Below are positions 1-7,465 of a stretch of DNA of 64,000 nucleotides, one piece after another. Under the pieces are notes generated by a model. That model made no database searches, was not told the DNA's origin, and saw only the letters and a program-made list of their open reading frames with translations. How positions within the stretch are numbered: the stretch's first letter is position 1; each line of letters begins with the position of its first letter. The translations under genes were made by a program, and so were the position numbers. This DNA comes from Phaeobacter sp. QD34_24. Its GTDB lineage: Bacteria; Pseudomonadota; Alphaproteobacteria; Rhodobacterales; Rhodobacteraceae. The DNA is taken from positions 124,001 to 188,000 of the forward strand of contig NZ_JARCJD010000006.1 of the NCBI RefSeq assembly GCF_028890115.1. Reading direction: 5' to 3'.

Positions 1-713
1 TTGGCGCGCTGAAGGCCAGCGACAATGTGAGCCTTGATCTGCGGCCCGGTGAAATCCACGCCTTGATCGGCCCCAATGGTGCGGGCAAGTCGACCCTGAT
101 CAAGCAGATCTCGGGCAGCCTCAAGCCTGACAGTGGTAGGATCGAGGTGCTGGGCCGCGATGTCACCGATCTGGATACGGTGGCGCGGGCGCGGCTGGGG
201 CTGGGGCGGACCTTCCAGATCTCGTCCCTGGCGATGGAATTCACGGTGCTGCAAAACGTGGTCCTTGGCGCGCTGGGTGCGCGGGGGCGGGCGTTTTCCT
301 TCTTGCGCAACGTGATGAAGGACAAGGCGCTGCTGGAGCCTGCGCAGCGCGCCTTGGAACGCGTCGGCCTGCAGGACGAGGCGCAGCGGCGCACTGCGGA
401 TCTGTCGCACGGGCAACGCCGCCAACTGGAGGTCGCCGTGGCGCTGACGCTGCAGCCGAAACTCTTCCTGATGGATGAACCGATGGCGGGGTTGGGGGCA
501 AGCGGATCAAAGGCCCTGACTGGTTTCCTCGATGAGTTGCGCCATGAGGCGCCGATCCTTCTGGTGGAACATGACATGGACGCGGTCTTTGCCCTCGCCG
601 ACCGGATCAGCGTGCTGGTCTATGGCGCGGTGATCGCCACCGGCACGGCGGATGAGATCCGCGCCAATGCAGAGGTGCGCCGCGCCTACCTGGGAGAGGA
701 GGACGCCGCATGA
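1..713 (+). CDS. livG: Branched-chain amino acid ABC transporter ATP-binding protein (LivG type), 5' truncated by window edge
   Basis: ATPase subunit of a HAAT-family ABC importer, working at the inner face of the cytoplasmic membrane with LivF, two permeases and a periplasmic binding protein (all outside the window). The frame is open to the left edge (reading GALKASDN before the first GTG at 27), so the N-terminus is missing. Visible in order: Walker A GPNGAGKST, LivG-type GLGRTFQ stretch, signature LSHGQRRQLEVA, Walker B LFLMDEPMAGL and the switch histidine in LLVEHDMD. Its stop overlaps the next start by 4 bp (ATGA), so the two ATPases are translationally coupled. The substrate cannot be told from the ATPase alone; amide or urea-type HAAT systems remain possible. 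Confidence 0.9.
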   Translation, partial: GALKASDNVSLDLRPGEIHALIGPNGAGKSTLIKQISGSLKPDSGRIEVLGRDVTDLDTVARARLGLGRTFQISSLAMEFTVLQNVVLGALGARGRAFSFLRNVMKDKALLEPAQRALERVGLQDEAQRRTADLSHGQRRQLEVAVALTLQPKLFLMDEPMAGLGASGSKALTGFLDELRHEAPILLVEHDMDAVFALADRISVLVYGAVIATGTADEIRANAEVRRAYLGEEDAA

Positions 714-1399
714 GCCTGTTGTCGCTGAGCAATATCGAGGCCTCTTACGGCCCCTCGCAGGCGCTGTTCGGTGTCTCGCTGGATCTGGCCGAGGGCGAGG
801 TCGTCGCCCTTATGGGCCGCAACGGCATGGGCAAGACCACCACGATCAAGTCGATCTGCGGCATGGTGCAGCCCTTTGCCGGGGATCTGCGCTTCGATGG
901 GCATGACCTGCGGCAGCTGGCCTCGCACAAGATCGCGCGGCTGGGCATCGGTCTGGTGCCCGAGGGGCGGCGCTGTTTCGGCCCGCTGACGGTGGAGGAA
1001 AACCTGACGGCTGCCGCGCGTTCGGGGCCTTGGGATTTTACCCGCGTCGCCGGGCTGTTTCCGCGTCTGAAGGAACGGCGTGACCAGACCGCCAGTTCGC
1101 TTTCTGGTGGCGAGCAGCAGATGCTGGCCATTGGCCGCGCCCTGATGACCAACCCGCGCCTCTTGATCCTGGACGAGGCAACCGAAGGCCTGGCTCCGGT
1201 GGTGCGACAGGAAATCTGGGCAGCGATTGCGCAGCTGAAGCGCGAGGCGGGCCTGTCGATCCTGGTGGTGGACAAGACGCTGAAGGAGCTCGCCCAGATC
1301 GCCGACCACGCGGTGATCCTGAACCGGGGTCAAAGCGTCTGGACCGGCAGAATGGACGCGCTGACCCCGGATCTGACCGACCGTTACCTGGGCGTTTGA
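710..1399 (+). CDS. livF: Branched-chain amino acid ABC transporter ATP-binding protein (LivF type)
   Basis: Second ATPase of the HAAT importer, 229 aa, the usual LivF length. Walker A GRNGMGKTT at residues 36-44, the LivF-typical LVPEGRRCFGPLTVEENL block around 82-99, signature LSGGEQQ at 131-137 and Walker B LLILDEATEGL at about 151-161. Where ABC ATPases normally carry the switch histidine (LivF usually has VEQN), this protein reads LVVDKTL (D188, K189), a noticeable deviation. Last gene of its operon; about 100 bp separate it from the convergent cbiO. That gap contains a 12-bp direct repeat (CGATCAATGGCC at 1467 and 1483) but no clear terminator. Confidence 0.9.
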   Translation: MSLLSLSNIEASYGPSQALFGVSLDLAEGEVVALMGRNGMGKTTTIKSICGMVQPFAGDLRFDGHDLRQLASHKIARLGIGLVPEGRRCFGPLTVEENLTAAARSGPWDFTRVAGLFPRLKERRDQTASSLSGGEQQMLAIGRALMTNPRLLILDEATEGLAPVVRQEIWAAIAQLKREAGLSILVVDKTLKELAQIADHAVILNRGQSVWTGRMDALTPDLTDRYLGV

Positions 1400-1501
1400 A
1401 ATCGGAGCAAAGTCCAGATCCGTCCGCGTCTCTGCGCAAAGGGCGCGGGCGGGCGGATCGCCGGTTCGATCAATGGCCAGTCCGATCAATGGCCCGTGCG
1501 C

Positions 1502-2152
1502 TCACATGGGAACCAGCCTGCCGCCCTGAAGCTCCAGCCGCTCCGGTGCCAGTGCCGCGCGAAAGGGAGTGGAATGGCTGACCAGCAGGATGGCTTGCGG
1601 CAGGGACAGCAGGATCTCTAGCAGCCGTGCCTCGTTCTCGGGGTCCAGCGCATTGGTCGGCTCATCCAGTAACAACGCCTCCGGCTCCATCGCCAGAACC
1701 GTTGCCAGGGTGATCAGACGCTTTTCACCGCCTGACAGCTTGTGGGTGCTGCGATCCTTGAGATTCATCAGATCCAGATCGCCCAGCACCCGATCCACAA
1801 TCGCCATCGCCTCGTGCCGGGATTTGCCCAGGTTCAAGGGGCCAAAGGCGATATCCTCGGCCACCGTGGGGCAGAACAGCTGATCGTCCGGATCCTGAAA
1901 GACCAGCCCGATGCGGCGCCGGACCTCGTGAAAATCGGCCTCTTCCTTGCGGTCTTTGTCAAAGATCCTCACAGCCCCCGACGAAGGCCGCTGCAGGCCA
2001 AGGGCGATATGCAGAAGGGTGGATTTCCCGGATCCGTTCGGACCGGTGATCGACAGCCGTTGCCCTGCCTGCAGGTGCAACGAGGCCCCGGTCAATACCG
2101 GCGGTTGGCCGGGATAGGCAAAGCAAATCTTTTCAAGTGCGATGATCGTCAT
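1502..2152 (-). CDS. cbiO: Cobalt ECF transporter ATP-binding protein CbiO
   Basis: ATPase of a group I energy-coupling-factor transporter for Co2+ (or Ni2+), 216 aa. The ATG at 2152 is chosen because it starts the conserved MTIIALEKICFAYPG segment and overlaps the cbiQ stop by 4 bp; an in-frame ATG further upstream would only add out-of-frame cbiQ sequence. Walker A GPNGSGKST, Q-loop GLVFQDPDDQLF (typical of ECF ATPases), signature LSGGEKRLITLA, Walker B ALLLDEPTNALDP and switch LLVSHS are all present. It is the last gene of cbiK-cbiM-cbiL-cbiQ-cbiO, so its expression should follow the cobalamin riboswitch upstream of cbiK. Confidence 0.92.
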   Translation of the reverse strand: MTIIALEKICFAYPGQPPVLTGASLHLQAGQRLSITGPNGSGKSTLLHIALGLQRPSSGAVRIFDKDRKEEADFHEVRRRIGLVFQDPDDQLFCPTVAEDIAFGPLNLGKSRHEAMAIVDRVLGDLDLMNLKDRSTHKLSGGEKRLITLATVLAMEPEALLLDEPTNALDPENEARLLEILLSLPQAILLVSHSTPFRAALAPERLELQGGRLVPM

Positions 2153-2931
2153 GCAACATCCAGAATGATCAGGCCAAGGCAAAGCAGGGTGAAGCCAGTG
2201 CCAAAGGTGACGTCCCGGCGGGCCAGGGTAAACTCCTGCAGCAACGGCATCCGGCCCGCAAAACCGCGACATTTCATTGCCCCAAGAATACGTTCGGAGC
2301 GCTCAATGGCCCGCACCAGCATCATCCCGACCAGATAGCCAAAGCTGCGGTAGCTGTGCCAATTGGTGCCGGGCCGAAAGCCGCGGACCTTCATCGCGGC
2401 CCGCAGGCGCTGATATTCGCCATGCAGCACGTCAAGATAGCGGATGGTGAACATCAGCAGATGTACCAGCGTTTCAGGGCAGCGCAACCGGTGCAGCGCA
2501 TGCCCAAGGGTGACCGGCTCCAAGGTGCCGAGCAGCACCAGCACTGCCAGGATCACCGCATTCGCGGTGAGCGCGATTTCGACGGCCTGCCACAGCCCCT
2601 GCCAACTGGCCGCAAGCCCCCACAGAACAAGGATCGGATCGCCGGGAACCGTGAAGGGCAACAGCAGCAACATGACCAGGATGAACCCGTCCATCATCGC
2701 CATCCGCCTGAGCGTCCGGCGCCATGGCAGCCGCGACATCACCAGGAGCGACAGCGCGATCGCCAGCGCCGCAAAAAGGGCGGTCAGCGACGACAGCGCA
2801 ACCACCACGACCGCGAAGACACAGGCCATCACGATCCGCAACCGCGGATCGAGCCGGGCGATCAGCGCCTGGCGGGCCAATGCGCCAGAACCGGCAAGCG
2901 CCTTCTCTTGGGGACCAAGAACATGTGTCAT
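2149..2931 (-). CDS. cbiQ: Cobalt ECF transporter transmembrane protein CbiQ
   Basis: EcfT-type membrane scaffold of 260 aa that couples ATP hydrolysis by CbiO to substrate movement through CbiM. Several hydrophobic segments lie in the N-terminal half (for example the VMACVFAVVVVALSSL stretch near 35). The C-terminal half carries coupling-helix motifs of the family: AAMKVRGFRPG and a second short copy GAMKCRGFAGR, both matching the Ala-x-x-x-Arg-Gly pattern that contacts the ATPase. ATG overlaps the upstream cbiL stop (ATGA at 2928-2931) and the stop overlaps cbiO. Family assignment is secure; metal specificity (Co rather than Ni) rests on the riboswitch. Confidence 0.92.
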   Translation of the reverse strand: MTHVLGPQEKALAGSGALARQALIARLDPRLRIVMACVFAVVVVALSSLTALFAALAIALSLLVMSRLPWRRTLRRMAMMDGFILVMLLLLPFTVPGDPILVLWGLAASWQGLWQAVEIALTANAVILAVLVLLGTLEPVTLGHALHRLRCPETLVHLLMFTIRYLDVLHGEYQRLRAAMKVRGFRPGTNWHSYRSFGYLVGMMLVRAIERSERILGAMKCRGFAGRMPLLQEFTLARRDVTFGTGFTLLCLGLIILDVA

Positions 2932-3518
2932 CGCGCGCCCAACTTGCGCCGCGCGGCAAGGTAGAAGCCAAGCCCGAACAGCCCAAGGATATAGCCGATG
3001 CCGCCCAGGATGGTCTGGACATCGTTCTGCTCCCGGTAGGCGGCAATCTCGCGGCGCAAGGGGCGTATCTCGTCGCGCAGGAGGTCGGCAATGGCTTGGC
3101 GCTCTTCTTCGGTGAGCGATGCCACAGCGACAGCAGCGGTGGTCGGCGCAGCAGGTTCTGTGTCAGCGTTGGAAGGCGCAGCCTTGGGGGGGATGACACC
3201 CATGATCCTGGCCACCTCCCCGGCAGGCATGGTGACTTTGGCCACATGCCCGGCGCCGAGATCGGCAAAGAAGGTATGCGACACCGCCCGTGTCGGCGTG
3301 TAGACAAAGAACCCATCCGCGTCGGATACGGTCCGGCCCAGTTCCGCGCCATCCGGGCCGGTGACGATGATCTCCGCCCCCCTTGCCATCGCCCCGTCGG
3401 AAAAGCCGATTTCCCCTTCGATGGTTGCGCCGGAGGCAAAGACCCCGGCAATCACCTTATGTGCAGCTGCGGGTAAAGGCGCGCAGCACAGGGCAAGGAG
3501 GAATGCCAGCCGTTTCAT
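2928..3518 (-). CDS. cbiL: CbiL/NikL-type accessory protein of cobalt/nickel ECF transporter
   Basis: Predicted exported, membrane-anchored accessory subunit, 196 aa. It starts with a signal peptide (MKRLAFLLALCCAPLPAAAH, ending in an AxA-like site followed by His) and ends with one membrane helix (TILGGIGYILGLFGLGFYLA) and a basic tail. Between them are a carboxypeptidase-regulatory-like beta domain (SDADGFFVYTP) and a charged helix EEERQAIADLLRDEIRPLRREI, both typical of the CbiL/NikL family found in CbiM(N)QO operons. It replaces the smaller CbiN. The His directly after the signal peptide could bind metal (inference). Start overlaps cbiM stop by 4 bp. Confidence 0.85.
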   Translation of the reverse strand: MKRLAFLLALCCAPLPAAAHKVIAGVFASGATIEGEIGFSDGAMARGAEIIVTGPDGAELGRTVSDADGFFVYTPTRAVSHTFFADLGAGHVAKVTMPAGEVARIMGVIPPKAAPSNADTEPAAPTTAAVAVASLTEEERQAIADLLRDEIRPLRREIAAYREQNDVQTILGGIGYILGLFGLGFYLAARRKLGAR

Positions 3519-4126
3519 GCGGGTGCCCTGGTGAAAAAAAGCTCTGGCTTTGCCTTGCGGGCCAGAAGGATGGCAAAGCCCGTGAGCACCGCTTCGATGG
3601 CCATCACCGGGATATGGGTCAAGAACACCAGTTTCGCGGCAGGCAGGAACTGATCCCCCGACAGGGCCAGCGCGGCCCCCACCATGACCGTGGTTGCAGC
3701 AATCGCAAAGGCCCCACCGATGCCGCCCCAGATGGCGCCGTGGACAGGCGTGCCGCGCCCGATCAGCGGTCGCAGCAGGACCCCAACCAAGACAGCAGGC
3801 AGGGCAATATTGAGCGTGTTGATGCCAAGGACGGTCAGACCGCCGAACCCAAAGAAAACCGCCTGCAGCAAAAGCCCCACGAAAAGCGCCGGAAAGGCGG
3901 CCCAGCCAAGCATCAGCCCGGCCAGACCGTTCAGGATCAAATGCACCGAGGACGGGCCGATCGGCACATGGATCAGGGAGGCCACGAAAAAGCTGGCCGA
4001 AAGAACGCCGGCCGTGGGAATGCGATCCAGATCCAGCGATTTCAGCCCCCAGGCAATCCCCCCGGCGGCCGCGAGTGCGCCGCCGATCACGACTGGGTTG
4101 GAAAGGGCTCCGTCGACGATATGCAT
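3515..4126 (-). CDS. cbiM: Cobalt ECF transporter substrate-capture protein CbiM
   Basis: Integral membrane S component of the ECF cobalt transporter, 203 aa, with about seven hydrophobic segments. The N-terminus MHIVDGALSNPV is the hallmark of CbiM/NikM: the amino group and His2 coordinate the metal ion, so the ATG at 4126 is well supported. Another family block is HVPIGPSSVHLILNGLAGL around 54-72. It follows cbiK by 6 bp and overlaps cbiL, in the order K-M-L-Q-O. CbiM and NikM are hard to separate by eye; the cobalamin riboswitch in front of the operon argues for cobalt. Confidence 0.92.
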   Translation of the reverse strand: MHIVDGALSNPVVIGGALAAAGGIAWGLKSLDLDRIPTAGVLSASFFVASLIHVPIGPSSVHLILNGLAGLMLGWAAFPALFVGLLLQAVFFGFGGLTVLGINTLNIALPAVLVGVLLRPLIGRGTPVHGAIWGGIGGAFAIAATTVMVGAALALSGDQFLPAAKLVFLTHIPVMAIEAVLTGFAILLARKAKPELFFTRAPA

Positions 4127-4132
4127 GCCGGG

Positions 4133-4918
4133 TTACTCCAGATCCCAGGCGCGGATCCAGATCACCGCATCCTGGCTCAACGCCTTGCCCTGATGCGTGG
4201 TCTCGGGGCCAGTTCCGAGGGCGGCAAAGCCCCAGTATCCAGCCTTGGGAATGCCGAAGGTGAAATACCCGTTGTCGTCCGAGATCGCGACCAGCGCCCC
4301 GCCGGGCAGGGGCGAAATCACGGGCTCCTTGGCGCCCGTGCCCTGCATGTCGGGGGCGGCCGCGATATATTCGATTTCGATCTCGGCACCGGCCACCGGT
4401 TTCCCTTGGCTCAGGACGCGGCCGCTGAAGGTGGAGCCTGCAATGATATTGTAGGGTTTGTTCAAGGGTTGGATCTCGGTGGCCAATCCCTGCGGCTGAT
4501 CCCAGTCGGTGGGCAGCGCGTTCCGGTTCAGATAGGCCTTGGTGATCTGCTGGATGTAGATATCCTCGGATTCTTCGTAGTAGGGCGCCGGTACGGTCAC
4601 CAGCACATAGTCGCCGGAGCGTTTGACCGGCACCGATCCCACGAAGGCCTTGGCACTGTTTTCGGGCCCTTGAAAGGTGGTTTCCCGAAGGCTGCCCATC
4701 AGGTCGGTCTTTTCGCCGTTGTGGATGACGTAGAACTCTTCCGGTTTTTCCAGCGCCATCACGTGACCGGCCTCTAGCGGATGCCAGAAGACCAGTTTCA
4801 CCGGAATCTCGCCGGGATGCGCGATCATCGTCTCTTCGGTATATTCCAACAGGAAATGCGCCTGCGCCAAGACCGGCATCATTGCCGCCGTGGCCGCTGC
4901 CAAGAGCAGTTTCTTCAT
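4133..4918 (-). CDS. DUF4198 periplasmic protein of cobalt transporter operon (CbiK/NikK type)
   Basis: Predicted periplasmic protein of 261 aa, first gene of the cobalt operon. The ATG at 4918 gives a clean Sec signal peptide (MKKLLLAAATAAMMPVLAQA) followed at once by HFLLEYTEE, the metal-ligand-like His start typical of DUF4198/NikK proteins; an AGGTGAGGA ribosome-binding site precedes it. The body is predicted beta-rich with a C-terminal carboxypeptidase-regulatory-like domain (ISDDNGYFTFGIPKAGYWGF). Homologues sit beside CbiM/NikM transporters and are thought to deliver metal in the periplasm; the exact role here is inferred. An earlier in-frame ATG at 4996 lies in the leader and is less likely. 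Confidence 0.85.
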   Translation of the reverse strand: MKKLLLAAATAAMMPVLAQAHFLLEYTEETMIAHPGEIPVKLVFWHPLEAGHVMALEKPEEFYVIHNGEKTDLMGSLRETTFQGPENSAKAFVGSVPVKRSGDYVLVTVPAPYYEESEDIYIQQITKAYLNRNALPTDWDQPQGLATEIQPLNKPYNIIAGSTFSGRVLSQGKPVAGAEIEIEYIAAAPDMQGTGAKEPVISPLPGGALVAISDDNGYFTFGIPKAGYWGFAALGTGPETTHQGKALSQDAVIWIRAWDLE

Positions 4919-5040
4919 TCTTCGTTCCTCACCTCGTTGCGCCTTCCCCGGCGCATTTGTGCAGTTGGCTGAGGGGGATACGAAGCCAGTTGCCACTCAC
5001 GGCAAGCGGTTCCAGCGCACACCCCGTCGCCGGTGATGGT

Positions 5041-5213
5041 CGCCCTTTCCGAGGGCGCTAATCCGGCAGGTATCCTGACTTGCGGGTCGTCACACTTGGC
5101 TGGCCTTCCCGGGAGATCCCAGTGGCATTGTCAGCCGTGCTCGCCGCCTACAGTTGCGGGGGCAGTTGCAGAATTGGCTTGTCGCAAGCCGCACTGCATT
5201 CCCTTTTGCGTCC
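5041..5213 (-). promoter_or_regulatory. Cobalamin (B12) riboswitch upstream of the cbi operon
   Basis: On the minus strand the leader of cbiK contains, in order, the conserved cobalamin-aptamer blocks: GGGAATGCAGTGC (about 5204-5192), CCCCCGCAACTGTA (about 5163-5150), GCCACTGG then GGGAAGGC (about 5127-5101), and the B12 box AAGTCAGGATACCTGCCG (about 5080-5063). A hairpin with arms CGCCCT/AGGGCG at 5041-5057 follows and may be the regulatory stem. The ribosome-binding site of cbiK is about 115 nt further on, so translational or termination control cannot be separated by eye. Known function of the class: high adenosylcobalamin lowers expression, here of cobalt uptake. Confidence 0.93.
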
Positions 5214-5430
5214 AGAGCGAACTCCGGAACCGGACATGAGATCTGTCATGCCAGAAGAAAAGAGATCCGGTCAACAACCGATTGTCGCTGTGCAAGGAAC
5301 CAGCAGCGGACAGAGCGCCTGCGTCAGGGTTTCCCCGCCCGACGGAACAGCCCGCGATCGCTTGCGGCACGCCCTTCACGTCGTTCTCGTTTCGGGCCAT
5401 AAAACCTGCGACAGGAAACGGAGCACCGAA

Positions 5431-6042
5431 ATGGCGAAATGCCTCATGCTTGATGTTGACGGCGTCTTGATCGACGGCCGCCCAACAGACGGTCAAAGAT
5501 GGGACAAGGAGCTAGAGCAAGATCTCGGAGTGCCTTCGGAGGCACTGATCAACGCGTTCTTCAAATCCCAATGGGCAGAGATCGTTGTCGGTCGGAAAGA
5601 CCTGCTTCCGGCACTGGGCAGTGTGCTGGAGCGTATTGCCCCGCAGGTTAAGCCCCAAGAACTTGTCGACTACTGGTTCAAGATGGATTCACGCATTGTC
5701 GATGACGTGCTTGCAGACTGCCGGGCCGCAAGATGCCAAGGCATTCCGATCTACCTGGCAACCAATCAAGAGCATATGCGGGTGGAGCACTTGCGACGAA
5801 CTCTGGCTTTGTCAGAGGAAGTCGACGGCATCCTATATTCGGCACAAGCCGGTTTCAGGAAGCCCCAGGCCGAGTTTTTTGCCTATGCGGCGCAGGCAAC
5901 CGGATGTCAGCCGCACGATTTGCTGCTGGTTGATGATACGGTCGCAAACGTCAAGGCCGCCCGCCATGAGGGCTGGGAGGCGGTTCATTGGGACGGGAGC
6001 GAAACCCTGTCCATGATACTTGACCGATGTATCAGGCGATAA
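5431..6042 (+). CDS. HAD-superfamily hydrolase, subfamily IA-like
   Basis: Predicted cytoplasmic Mg-dependent phosphatase or haloacid-dehalogenase-type hydrolase, 203 aa. Motif I is LMLDVDGVLIDG with nucleophile D8 and acid D10; motif II is the Thr in IYLATNQEH; motif III Lys is in GFRKPQAEFF; motif IV is LLLVDDTVANVKAARHEG. The GWEAVHWDG ending is typical of the IA branch. The ATG at 5431 is preceded by an AGGAAACGGAG ribosome-binding site; the open frame runs further upstream into the riboswitch but without family similarity. It is divergent from the cobalt operon. Substrate unknown. Confidence 0.82.
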   Translation: MAKCLMLDVDGVLIDGRPTDGQRWDKELEQDLGVPSEALINAFFKSQWAEIVVGRKDLLPALGSVLERIAPQVKPQELVDYWFKMDSRIVDDVLADCRAARCQGIPIYLATNQEHMRVEHLRRTLALSEEVDGILYSAQAGFRKPQAEFFAYAAQATGCQPHDLLLVDDTVANVKAARHEGWEAVHWDGSETLSMILDRCIRR

Positions 6043-6229
6043 GGGCGCAAGGCAGAGCAACGGTCGGGACACTCACCGAGACGCCTCCATGTAGACGCCC
6101 CGTGCCGCCGTTGCTGGGTCTTGGGCCGTCTCGGCCATGTTTCAGCGCACGCCAAAGTGATCGCAGCGGCCTTGCGCATGAGGGCATGGCATTCGACATC
6201 AGCCCTGTAAAAACAAAAGGATGCCCCCC

Positions 6230-6499
6230 ATGCTCAAGGCGGTTTTGTACCGGATGGATTTGCCCAATTACACCTGTGGCTACGGCACCGCTGCGCGCGA
6301 TCTTCTGCGCCGCGAGAAGTTCGAGATCGAGGAGCACATCCTCAGAACGCGCCATGAAACGGATGCCTTCAAGGACAAGCATCACATCACCACAACGCCG
6401 CTTGTGTTCATCGACGGGGAGAAGATCGGCGGCTATACCGAGTTGAAGGCCCACCTGAAGGCGCAAAAGGTGGCGGCGAAACGGTTCTGGAAACGCTGA
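6230..6499 (+). CDS. Small glutaredoxin-like protein
   Basis: 89-aa thioredoxin-fold protein. The beta1-loop-alpha1 start MLKAVLYRMDLPNYTCGYGTA places one cysteine (C16) in a CGYG active site, where classical glutaredoxins have CPYC; the cis-Pro block TTPLVFIDGEKIGGYTEL (about 61-78) binds glutathione in this family. The missing second cysteine suggests a monothiol mechanism or a glutathione carrier (inference). The ATG at 6230 has AAAAGGA about 7 nt upstream and is preferred over the in-frame ATG at 6221, which overlaps that site. Stands alone after the HAD gene; substrate unknown. Confidence 0.75.
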   Translation: MLKAVLYRMDLPNYTCGYGTAARDLLRREKFEIEEHILRTRHETDAFKDKHHITTTPLVFIDGEKIGGYTELKAHLKAQKVAAKRFWKR

Positions 6500-6557
6500 T
6501 TGCCCTATGTCGCGTCGCGGGTCGTGCCAGAGAGCGCATCTCACCCGCGGCGTCTGC

Positions 6558-6652
6558 CTGGCAGTGATCCTGAACTGCGGCCACAGCGCCTGGACCGGGA
6601 GAATGGAGAGCTGACGCCGCATCTGATGGACCAGTATCTGGGGGGCAAGTGA
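6558..6652 (+). pseudogene. Relic of a LivF-type ABC ATPase C-terminus (truncated and frameshifted)
   Basis: This stretch reads AVILNCGHSAWTGRME, then after a 1-nt deletion ELTPHLMDQYLGGK and stop. It lines up along its whole length with the last 28 residues of the intact LivF at 710-1399 (VILNRGQSVWTGRMDALTPD then LTDRYLGV, stop); by eye about three quarters of the nucleotides match. Nothing upstream extends the similarity, so only the 3' end of a second, diverged livF-like gene remains. It marks a deletion or insertion junction between the glutaredoxin gene and the DUF3800 gene. Confidence 0.75.
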
Positions 6653-6683
6653 CAAAGAGTACTGGGTGTACCTGTAATGAGGT

Positions 6684-7424
6684 TTAGTCTCTGATTCCAC
6701 TTCTCACCGCGCATTGGTGCAGTCGTGCTGCGAAATACGTGGCGAAGATCTCGTTTTCAGGATACTCCTCTGATGCCTTCCAATACGCACCAAGGCGTCC
6801 CGTAAGGCCAGCGATCCAATCGGCAGCCTGCATTGTCTGATAGCGGTGGCTTTCTAATTGAAAAGGAGGCTCGACAAGGCTGCGCCGTCTGTCTGCACCA
6901 TACATTGCGATCGCTGCCTGTGTGACCAGTGCAGACCTCTGGTCATGCTCGTCGAGGGCAAGGAGAAACTGCCCACAAGGATCGCAGTCATCCATACAGT
7001 ACTGGTCAATCCGTTTGATCGCTTCACGAAGGATGTATCTGTAGAGAGCATTTGCATCGTGGTCTTCAGGGGAGGCGTGTTTGCCCTGGCCAACATAAAA
7101 GACAAATCCGCCAAGCGCGTCTATCTTATTTAAAAGGCGGTTAGTGAAGTTACGGAGCTCTCGATATTTTCTTACGTTCCGGACTGTGTAGAGACTTGAG
7201 CCTTTCTTCTCCCAAACGGACGGATGGGCATCTGAGCGGTCAAGCTCGAACTTTAGTAATTCACATTTCCTCTGATAGAACCAAGTTCCAAAGCTCCGTA
7301 CTTCTTCAATGGGAAGCACAAGCCCAGCAAGTCCGAAGACTGGACTATCGTTGTGCTGACGGTCGTTGCGGCTAATGTAGGGGCCGATGTGACCGAACTC
7401 ATCTAAATAGGCAATATAAGTCAA
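6684..7424 (-). CDS. DUF3800 domain protein
   Basis: 246-aa protein with the DUF3800 pattern: an N-terminal strand with acidic residues (TYIAYLDEFGH, D8-E9), a middle LLALDEHDQRS block and the C-terminal QAADWIAGLTGRL helix. The family is predicted to have an RNase H-like fold and often sits in mobile or defence-associated islands; its function is unknown. A TTG at 7424 is preferred: it begins the conserved strand and has GAGGTT 7 nt upstream. An ATG at 7484 would have to translate through the hairpin at 7446-7465. Codons are clearly richer in A/T than in neighbouring genes (many TTT, TAT, AAT, CTT), suggesting acquisition by transfer. Confidence 0.75.
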   Translation of the reverse strand: MTYIAYLDEFGHIGPYISRNDRQHNDSPVFGLAGLVLPIEEVRSFGTWFYQRKCELLKFELDRSDAHPSVWEKKGSSLYTVRNVRKYRELRNFTNRLLNKIDALGGFVFYVGQGKHASPEDHDANALYRYILREAIKRIDQYCMDDCDPCGQFLLALDEHDQRSALVTQAAIAMYGADRRRSLVEPPFQLESHRYQTMQAADWIAGLTGRLGAYWKASEEYPENEIFATYFAARLHQCAVRSGIRD

Positions 7425-7428
7425 AAGA

Positions 7429-7465
7429 ACCTCAAAAACACGAAAGCCCGCGCTTACGCACGGGC
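7429..7465 (-). promoter_or_regulatory. Terminator-like hairpin in the leader of the DUF3800 gene
   Basis: On the minus strand GCCCGTGC-GTAA-GCGCGGGC (7465-7446) forms an 8-bp stem (one G-U pair) with a GNRA-class loop, followed by TTTCG and TTTTT just before the ribosome-binding site GAGGTT and TTG start. This has the form of an intrinsic terminator placed inside a 5' leader, as expected for an attenuator or for protection of an acquired gene from read-through. No matching anti-terminator stem was identified by eye. Confidence 0.5.

Noticed and set aside
1467-1494. 12-bp direct repeat CGATCAATGGCC between livF and cbiO as an attachment site or operator
   Set aside because: It lies between convergent genes with no integrase or promoter nearby; probably a small local duplication.
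6221-6499. Start of the glutaredoxin gene at the ATG at 6221
   Set aside because: That ATG is part of the AAAAGGATG stretch that best serves as ribosome-binding site for the ATG at 6230.
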